13,282 nt of DNA from the NCBI RefSeq assembly GCF_910577135.1, contig NZ_CAJTLL010000013.1, positions 43,332 through 56,613 on the forward strand, given 5' to 3'. Position 1 is the first letter of the stretch. Every line of letters begins with the position of its first letter. The stretch comes from an uncultured Helicobacter sp. (lineage in GTDB: Bacteria; Campylobacterota; Campylobacteria; Campylobacterales; Helicobacteraceae). Positions 12,001-13,282 of this stretch are shown here, one piece after another. The translations under genes were made by a program, and so were the position numbers. Under the pieces are notes generated by a model, which ran no database searches, was not told the DNA's origin, and worked only from the letters and a program-made list of their open reading frames with translations.

Positions 12001-13282
12001 TAGAGCCTTGTGTGAGTGTGCCTAAATTATCTAGGCTAGTAATGACAGAGTTTGTCCCTGTATTTGTGAGGCTTGTTATCTCTGCATTATTTTGATTGGT
12101 AATGCTATTAATGCTCCCAGCATTTTGATTGGTAAGATTCGTAATGAGATTGCTATTATCTATCGTGTTAATAGTTTGGCTATTTGTAAGCGTATTTATC
12201 GTGCCATCATTGTCGAGGGTAGTATTGATAGTCCCTTGATTCTCTAGGGTGGTAATGTTTCCTGTTGAGCGGTTATTCAGCCCATTCATCAGACCTGTGT
12301 TAGTATTTTGCAGGTTATCGATAGAGCCGCTATTTTCTAAAGCATTTGTCATAGTCCCAGCATTTTGAAGGGTATCAATCTGTGCATTCACATTATTAGT
12401 AAGCGTGGTTATCGTGCTACCTGTGGTATTATTCAAGTTAGTGATACTTGCATTGGCATTATTGGTTAGGTTTGTTATCGTTGCCCCATTCTCATTGGTC
12501 GCGCTCCCTATAGTCCCACTATTAGTAAGAGAGCTTAGGGCGTTTCTATTAGCAAGAGTATTGATAGTCCCACCCATTTGATTGGTGATACCATTATTCA
12601 TATTGCCTTCATTAGTGAGCGTCGTAATCCTGCCTGTCCCAGAGTTTGTGAAGTTTGTAAAATTCCCGTTTGTTTGGTTATTTAATCTGTTTATCATACC
12701 ATTATTGGTAAAGTTATTAGCAACGCTGCCATTATTATTCAATGTCCCAATATTGGCATTAATATTATTGTTAAGAGTGGTTATGGTTCTGTTGTTGGTT
12801 AATGTAGTGATATTGGCATTAGGATTATTACTTAAAGTAGCGATATTCCCAGTATTTTGAAGGCTAGTGATGAGTGAGCGCTGCCCTGTATTTGTGATAG
12901 TGGTAATGGTGCCTGTATTATTAAGCGTTCCTATAGTGTTTGTCCTATTTGCAGCATTTTCATTAGTGATAGTTGTAATGGTTCCTGCATTAGTGATAGT
13001 CCCAGTATTCCCAGAGCTACTAGAGGAGCCGCCATTATTATAACTCGTGATAGTCCCACCTACTTGGTTATTCAAGGTAGTTATGGTATTAAAATTTCTA
13101 ACCCCACCAGTGATAGTCCCACTATTAGTAAGAGTCCCAATAGTCCCTGTTTGACCATTTCTTACCAGCGGAGTAATAGTCCCCGTATTATTAAGCTGAG
13201 TGATTGTCCCTCCACCAGTCCCATTACTATTAGAGTTATTAAACGTCGTGCTAATAGTCCCTGCATTTGTGAAGTTATTTAT
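1..13282 (-). CDS. Internal part of a giant Asn/Thr/Ile/Gly-repeat surface protein (probable beta-solenoid autotransporter or adhesin passenger), partial at both ends
   Basis: The frame whose codons begin at 13282 and run downward is open to position 2: 4,427 codons, no stop, no obvious start region. Every line was translated by hand. The product is a nearly unbroken series of 9-12 residue units such as NEGTITTLN, NNATITEL and NSGTGNIGTLT. Ile/Leu/Val/Phe alternate with Thr/Asn and a Gly or Ala precedes each strand, the pattern of a parallel beta-helix. No Cys or Trp and only three Tyr were seen; Asp and Glu clearly exceed Lys and Arg, so it should be acidic. No enzyme motif, membrane segment or signal peptide is visible. 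Such passengers are known in type V secreted adhesins and VacA-like autotransporters; that role here is inferred. The visible part alone is about 0.45 MDa. Alternatives are a two-partner-secreted FHA-like protein or another giant cell-surface repeat protein. The reading frame is very sure, the family moderately so. Confidence 0.95.
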   Translation of the reverse strand, partial: MNNFTNAGTISTTFNNSNSNGTGGGTITQLNNTGTITPLVRNGQTGTIGTLTNSGTITGGVRNFNTITTLNNQVGGTITSYNNGGSSSSSGNTGTITNAGTITTITNENAANRTNTIGTLNNTGTITTITNTGQRSLITSLQNTGNIATLSNNPNANITTLTNNRTITTLNNNINANIGTLNNNGSVANNFTNNGMINRLNNQTNGNFTNFTNSGTGRITTLTNEGNMNNGITNQMGGTINTLANRNALSSLTNSGTIGSATNENGATITNLTNNANASITNLNNTTGSTITTLTNNVNAQIDTLQNAGTMTNALENSGSIDNLQNTNTGLMNGLNNRSTGNITTLENQGTINTTLDNDGTINTLTNSQTINTIDNSNLITNLTNQNAGSINSITNQNNAEITSLTNTGTNSVITSLDNLGTLTQGSNSGQITTLNNESTGNINDFTNQSGGQIQNFNNNGGSVDTFTNANGGSIATFTNNTQGSVTTLENAGTLTNFNNQTNGSIDSITNTGTMTNGQNSGSITDLTNDTGGTIADFTNNNGGDIANLTNSGGNFQTFTNNSSVQNATNTGTMGTITNTNKIDSLDNQAGTITRIDNQNTIDTLQNQTGATITTLDNSGNVTNDFTNDGTITALNNQSIGILLNLTNSGTGNIGTLTNNGTLTGGITNQNGGSITKIIQQSTTALDSITNSGTITEIENTTTTTTITNNANATIDTITNNNTISDINNSGNVTTINNNQTITSLTNNQGATIDTISNNANSTISTLTNDAGANITTLNNSGSVTNAFENEGNVTSLNNQNGGSFQDGITNKSGGEITNLTNDGTITNGITNESGGEIGTLTNNQQLPKVDNSGEITTLDNNSTITELFNRQNALITTLDNSGNITNDFQNAGSIVTLNNENNGTINNLHNNATGSIVTLNNDGNLTGGITNEANGADKGTIGTINNRQNIDFIDNSGNINDVNNAAQIQRVENKNGGEIANLNNTIAAATINSVDNTGTIKDGNNEGTITDFNNEIDGVVENYTNNNQINNFNNNGGEVQTITNATGGTITDFTNATQGRVENLNNAGSLTNLNNQNTATMETITNTGTITTGSNEGTITNLTNTGNTARVETFNNNAGGNIAAINNSNGATFETLTNNATIDNVNNSATMENVTNNSQINTFNNQANGNVTNLNNEAQGTIDTITNANNGTINTIDNKGNVTNAFDNQGQVTTIENTGTFNEINNKSGGEITTINNDGTITNGITNEQNAQITTIENNSALSSINNSGEITSVNNNNTITDITNSGTISTIDNTTGNTIESINNTAQGTITTLENSGSITNAFENAGTVDTLNNNTGASFDAGITNQNGGNIGTLTNDGTITNGITNESGGSITTIANNNNLSSITNEGNINSITNTSTITNINNNAGEIGQIENQQNATITDLTNEDGAKITTLDNSGTITNPFTNKGEITNLNNNTSGTMNGLTNSSTGSIDNITNEGNLAGTLTNESGGNIGTITNNSDIDGIDNTGTITNIDNSANITTITNQNGGVITNIDNKANASITTFDNSGEVTNDFTNNGEIITLNNNATGSMNNLTNATNASIGTLTNEGTLNGGITNETNAQIDDIINKATLDTITNRGSINNKITNESNASITKIDNQAGGSIQEVENQANASITTFDNAGIVQNDFTNNGEITNLNNLNGGTLNNLTNSGTGHIGTLTNEGNLTGKITNEAKDPNTQNGGTIDNIINKNNLAGIENSGEITSISNENNSTITDITNNTDGNIGTLTNTTGSTITTITNNQNATIDKIDNQGSVTNAFDNQGSVTNLHNSNGTFNQGITNQNGATITELTNDGTINVGITNESGGTIGTITNNQDIDKIDNSGEITKVDNSANITDIENKQGGTIENLNNIAANATMGTISNDGTIKGGDNQGTITTFDNTSNGVVENFTNSSQINSFNNNGGEVQNLTNAAAGTIADFTNAAQGSVNNLSNAGTLKNLNNELQGQIDTIGNTGTIENGQNRGTITTLDNQNGGTIDQFTNNNNATITNLNNNAGATITTFNNDGLIDNTFSNAGKVEAFNNNTDGRINGNIINQNGGEITTIKNDGEIIGGGITNENGGTITTIISNNDLSQIENTGNIGTIENNATITTINNQNGGTITKIDNTANNTITTLNNENGATITEIANAGNITNAFENQGNVSTINNTGDFQNGITNKDGGSITTITNDGSITGGITNESQGNIGKIENNQDISNIRNSGTITEIENNATITELTNNQGATIGTFNNNDEVTNDFRNEGTITTLNNNQGATLNNLTNAGSGNIGTLKNEGNLNGTLTNENGGTIDTIDNHSTITQIENQGTIDDLNNQTTGTITTLNNTGTITNDFTNEGTITTLNNQTGGTMNNLTNASGANIGTLTNDGTLNGGITNKDQGTITKIENNATLGTITNENRGTITDITNNDGARIDTINNAGEITNDFRNEGTITTLHNQATGEMNNLTNTGTGNIGTITNDGSLTGKITNEARAQGSQNGGTIGTINNNNDLEGIDNSGNITTINNDNNATITEVTNNNGATIDSMNNKQGSTIETITNNQGATINSIDNDGTITNKFENEGNVGTITNDGTFQDGITNKDGGSITDITNNNTITGGITNEANATITTINNNNNLASIDNQGNITDVNNTSSITDINNSGTIENLNNTDAAATIDSINNTGTIRGGNNEGTITDFNNETAGVVEDFTNSGTLTNFNNNGGEVRTITNAQNGTINNFTNSTQGRVENLSNAGTMNNLNNQTNAQIETITNTGTITNGTNEGDITNLTNAANGTIENFTNNATINNLNNQQDGTIKTFDNSGRIDNTFSNAGKVENFNNNTGGQITGDIINQNSGVIDNLTNNGTITGGITNESGGEIGTITNNSDITEIDNSGTITKVDNNATITDVFNKANATINEFSNQTQGRVTNEFNNEGTVTTLNNQGAFDQGITNKNGGAITDLTNDGTITNGITNESGGEIGTITNNQNIDKIDNSGNITKVDNNATITELTNVANAKIETFDNQGNVTNAFTNEGTIDNLNNNTGGTLNDVTNAGTGNIGTLKNEGTLNGTLTNENGGTIGTIDNSSNITRIDNQEGGTITNLNNNATGQIDVFDNSGSVTNDFRNEGQITTLNNNATGSMNNLTNATNASIGTLTNEGTLTGGITNETNAQIDSIMNRNDLDTINNAGTITSIANESGATITTINNQSTGDITDITNAVDSTIETFTNAGTVHNDFTNDGTITTLNNETTGSLSNLTNSGTGHIDTLTNEGTLTGGITNQKGTTPDGGKIDHIINKNDLANINNSGEITSISNENGATLTEIINQADANIGTITNQNNSTITTITNNQNATIDKIDNQGNVTNAFENQGQVNTLHNNNGTFDQGITNKNGATITTLTNDGTINTGITNENNATITTIQNNQQLAKIDNSGEITTIDNTANITDINNMQGGTITNLNNTATGTMDSVNNEGSINGGNNQGTITTFDNNINGVVNGLTNSGTITDFNNNGGEVTRLTNATGGTITDFNNAAQGSVGELINAGTIATFGNETNGQVDSIINTGTLTNGRNDGDITTLTNSTDGTINQFTNNATIDTLNNEVNATIGTFDNNSQVQNDFTNRGTITTLNNNQGGTLNNLTNAGTGTIDKLTNNGTLVGGITNENNGNIKEIENNQNIDKIDNSGTIGDVTNNATITEVINNAGAEINKFANTTNSEVTQEFANYGTIKEIDNDGTFTNGITNKQSGTIEAITNDGTITRGITNESGGTIGNITNNQDLDKIDNSGSITKVENNATITELTNNANATIETFDNNQEVANDFTNNGTITTLNNNTAGILHNLTNSGTGTITTLKNEGQLDGKLTNQTGGNIGTIDNHNDITEIENQGTITDLNNNNGASITTLDNSGTITNDFTNNGSITDLNNLTGGTMKNLTNSGTGNIGTITNEGTLTGGITNEAKDPNSPNGGTIGDIVNKAQLDTITNKGEITNKISNENGATINTISNEANATIGEVGNEAGATISTFNNAGSVTADFRNDGTITNLNNQNTGTLSNLTNTGTGNIGTLTNEGTLTGGLTNEAQGQINKIINRNTLDTIDNSGTITEIENESTITTIENKQNGTIDSLSNISTTAQIDSVNNEGTIRGGDNKGTITTFDNTTDGVVENFTNSGTLTTFNNNGGEVQNLTNATGGTIDNFSNATQGSVGNLTNAGTLKNLNNQTNGTMDAIANSGTIENGQNSGTITTLTNQANGTINQFTNNNNATINSLNNEKDATITTFNNDGLVDNTFSNAGKVENFNNNTDGQISGNIINQGGGKITNLLNDGTITGGITNQTNGNIGTITNNSNIAQIDNSGEITKVDNSATITDVFNKPNATLTEFNNKANAQVTNAFDNEGSVGILHNEGTFTNGITNKQNGRITT
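527..841 (-). repeat. B module copy 1 (105 codons)
   Basis: Starts with GTIRGGDNKGTITTF and ends with NGQNSGTITTL. Inner landmarks in order are GVVENFTNSG, FNNNGGEVQNLTNATGGTI, QGSVGNLTNAGTLKNL and TMDAIANSGTI. An E module follows directly (409-326). Confidence 0.85.
1358..1390 (-). other. Pro-containing hinge insert after an A module (EAKDPNSPNGG)
   Basis: The insert breaks the short-unit rhythm with Lys, Asp and two Pro. Its first residue is the last residue of the A module at 1388-1528. The next units read GTIGDIVNKAQLDTI. A flexible or exposed loop is a reasonable inference. Confidence 0.7.
2519..2833 (-). repeat. B module copy 2 (105 codons)
   Basis: Starts with GSINGGNNQGTITTF and ends with NGRNDGDITTL. 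Landmarks are NGVVNGLTNSGTI, NNNGGEVTRLTNATGGTI, QGSVGELINAGTIATF and NGQVDSIINTGTL. It is followed by A modules instead of an E module. Confidence 0.85.
3374..3403 (-). other. Pro-containing hinge insert after an A module (QKGTTPDGGK)
   Basis: Sits right after the third A module of its triplet and before IDHIINKNDLANI. It holds the only Pro in this neighbourhood. Same place as the inserts at 1358, 5732 and 8105. Confidence 0.7.
3772..3844 (-). repeat. 73-nt near-identical repeat, partner at 8509-8581
   Basis: The two stretches differ at two of 73 positions, 4,737 nt apart. They encode the ATGSMNNLTNATNASIGTLT part of the second A module in two different A triplets. The surrounding 2.8-3.9 kb and 7.5-8.6 kb regions stay colinear with an offset of about 4.73 kb. 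Confidence 0.85.
4287..4630 (-). repeat. Pair of 41-nt identical direct repeats (4287-4327 and 4590-4630)
   Basis: The two 41-nt copies are 303 nt (101 codons) apart and encode ESGGEIGTITNN in the same frame. The identity includes synonymous positions, which vary widely elsewhere in the array. This suggests a recent copying event or gene conversion. Confidence 0.85.
4880..5194 (-). repeat. B module copy 3 (105 codons)
   Basis: Starts with GTIRGGNNEGTITDF and ends with NGTNEGDITNL. Landmarks are AGVVEDFTNSGTL, NNNGGEVRTITNAQNGTI, QGRVENLSNAGTMNNL and NAQIETITNTGTI. An E module follows at 4768-4685. Confidence 0.85.
5417..6693 (-). repeat. Pair of 35-nt identical direct repeats (5417-5451 and 6659-6693)
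   Basis: Identical bases 1,242 nt (414 codons) apart, encoding GITNKDGGSIT at the C-terminal border of two C modules that flank the same A triplet. Confidence 0.8.
5732..5764 (-). other. Hinge insert after an A module (EARAQGSQNGG)
   Basis: Follows the third A module of its triplet and precedes GTIGTINNNNDLEGI. Pro is replaced here by an Arg/Ala/Gln/Ser mix, but the length is equal to the inserts at 1358 and 8105 (11 codons including the first Glu). Confidence 0.7.
7244..7558 (-). repeat. B module copy 4 (105 codons)
   Basis: Starts with GTIKGGDNQGTITTF and ends with NGQNRGTITTL. Landmarks are NGVVENFTNSSQI, NNNGGEVQNLTNAAAGTI, QGSVNNLSNAGTLKNL and QGQIDTIGNTGTI. At protein level it looks closest to copy 1, which lies 6,717 nt away, although other B copies lie between them. 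Confidence 0.85.
8105..8137 (-). other. Pro-containing hinge insert after an A module (EAKDPNTQNGG)
   Basis: Nearly the same peptide as at 1358-1390, 6.7 kb away, again after the third A module of its triplet and before GTIDNIINKNNLAGI. Confidence 0.7.
8509..8581 (-). repeat. 73-nt near-identical repeat, partner at 3772-3844
   Basis: Second copy of the pair, with 71 of 73 bases equal. Both differences fall in third codon positions, so the protein segment is unchanged. Confidence 0.85.
9974..10288 (-). repeat. B module copy 5 (105 codons)
   Basis: Starts with GTIKDGNNEGTITDF and ends with TGSNEGTITNL. Landmarks are DGVVENYTNNNQI, NNNGGEVQTITNATGGTI, QGRVENLNNAGSLTNL and TATMETITNTGTI. It carries one of only three Tyr residues in the visible protein. 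Confidence 0.85.
10463..10486 (-). other. Short hinge-like insert after an A module (EANGADKG)
   Basis: Eight codons between the A module at 10484-10624 and GTIGTINN. Shorter than the other inserts and without Pro. Confidence 0.5.
11702..12022 (-). repeat. B module copy 6, divergent (107 codons)
   Basis: Starts with GTLTQGSNSGQITTL and ends with NGQNSGSITDL. Landmarks are NQSGGQIQNFNNNGGSV, NANGGSIATF, QGSVTTLENAGTLTNF and NGSIDSITNTGTM. Two extra codons sit in the NQSGG stretch, where the other copies have NSG or similar. Confidence 0.75.
13001..13033 (-). other. Gly/Ser-rich break in the array (GGSSSSSGNTG)
   Basis: A run of Ser and Gly residues interrupts the unit rhythm near the N-terminal edge of the window. 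It looks like a flexible linker or an expanded loop between solenoid coils. Confidence 0.6.
13208..13240 (-). other. Asn/Ser/Gly-rich break in the array (NNSNSNGTGGG)
   Basis: A second low-complexity linker close to the N-terminal edge. Between here and 12720 no A, B, C or E module was found, so this end is organised differently from the rest. Confidence 0.6.

Larger units (their letters stand above)
10289..12022 (-). repeat. Variant super-repeat, order B-A-C-A (578 codons)
   Basis: B (12022-11702) is followed by A (11413-11273), C (10927-10847) and A (10624-10484). It is the shortest complete interval between two B modules in the window, and its B copy is the most divergent and two codons longer than the others. 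One further A module lies before it at 12718-12578. Confidence 0.7.
1025..12718 (-). repeat. A module family: 16 dispersed copies, each exactly 141 nt (47 codons)
   Basis: Each copy runs from [NA]-x-F-x-N to [IL]TN[EQK], with the core GTITTLNN, a second LTNxGTG unit, IGTLTNEG and TLTGGITNE. Copies on the plus-strand axis: 1025-1165, 1388-1528, 1661-1801, 2264-2404, 3401-3541, 3740-3880, 4019-4159, 5762-5902, 6041-6181, 6314-6454, 8135-8275, 8477-8617, 8810-8950, 10484-10624, 11273-11413 and 12578-12718. Sequence varies but length never does. That suggests a fixed structural block of about four to five short units whose register cannot change. Confidence 0.85.
1..13282 (-). repeat. Array of roughly 400 degenerate units of 9-12 residues (27-36 nt)
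   Basis: Each unit begins with Asn, has one to four polar residues, then Gly/Ala, then a strand [TSNE]-[IVLFM]-[TGND]-x-[LIFV]-[TND], and runs straight into the next Asn. On the plus strand this appears as endless variants of gtaatcgtgcc and attattggtaa. Units alternate between short forms (NNATITEL) and longer forms (NNNTGGTLNDVT). Two units would make one coil of about 20 residues, close to the 19-residue repeat of filamentous haemagglutinin; this coil assignment is inference. Synonymous codons vary freely between units, for example GGC-ACG-ATT, GGG-ACT-ATT and GGG-ACA-ATC for Gly-Thr-Ile. Confidence 0.93.

Noticed and set aside
1..13282. CRISPR array or intergenic repeat cluster, suggested by dense short repeats
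   Set aside because: Repeats are not of constant sequence, there are no unique spacers of fixed length, and every repeat keeps the same coding frame.
1..13282. Frameshifted or decayed pseudogene, which is common for giant repeat genes
   Set aside because: No stop occurs in 4,427 codons, and all module lengths are exact multiples of three, which argues for continuing selection on the frame.
1..13282. Firm naming as a VacA-like or other specific autotransporter
   Set aside because: The repeat style fits, but no signal peptide, passenger-specific domain or beta-barrel lies in the window, so a gene symbol or exact family is not justified.

Overview
The whole window lies inside one giant protein-coding gene on the minus strand. 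I translated the complementary strand codon by codon from position 13282 down to position 2. The frame stays open for 4,427 codons with no stop, and neither the start codon nor the stop codon is inside the window. There is no intergenic DNA, no second gene, and no RNA gene, promoter or terminator that I can support. Reading goes from high coordinates (N-terminal side) to low coordinates (C-terminal side).

The protein is built almost entirely from units of about 9-12 residues of the type N-x-x-G-T-I-T-x-L-x, dominated by Asn, Thr, Ile and Gly. I saw no Cys, no Trp and only three Tyr in 4,427 residues. This is the signature of a long parallel beta-solenoid passenger, as in autotransporter (type V secreted) or filamentous-haemagglutinin-like surface proteins. 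That assignment is inference from the repeat pattern: the parts that would prove it (signal peptide, beta-barrel or TPS domain) are outside the window.

The repeats have a hierarchy. The short units assemble into fixed-length modules that I call A (47 codons, 16 copies, all exactly 141 nt), B (105 codons in five copies, 107 in a sixth), C (24-27 codons, 9 copies) and E (28 codons, 3 copies). In protein order these form a super-repeat B-E-C-A-A-A-C. Two consecutive complete copies are 788 and 787 codons (7558-5195 and 5194-2834), flanked by longer, shorter or rearranged versions. The third A of each A-A-A set usually carries a short polar, Pro- or Ala-containing insert that looks like a hinge.

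The organism is probably a low-GC (roughly 38-40% by spot counts) Gram-negative, host-associated bacterium. A Helicobacter/Campylobacter relative is my best guess, because giant Asn/Thr/Gly-repeat autotransporters are common there, but nothing in the window proves the taxon.
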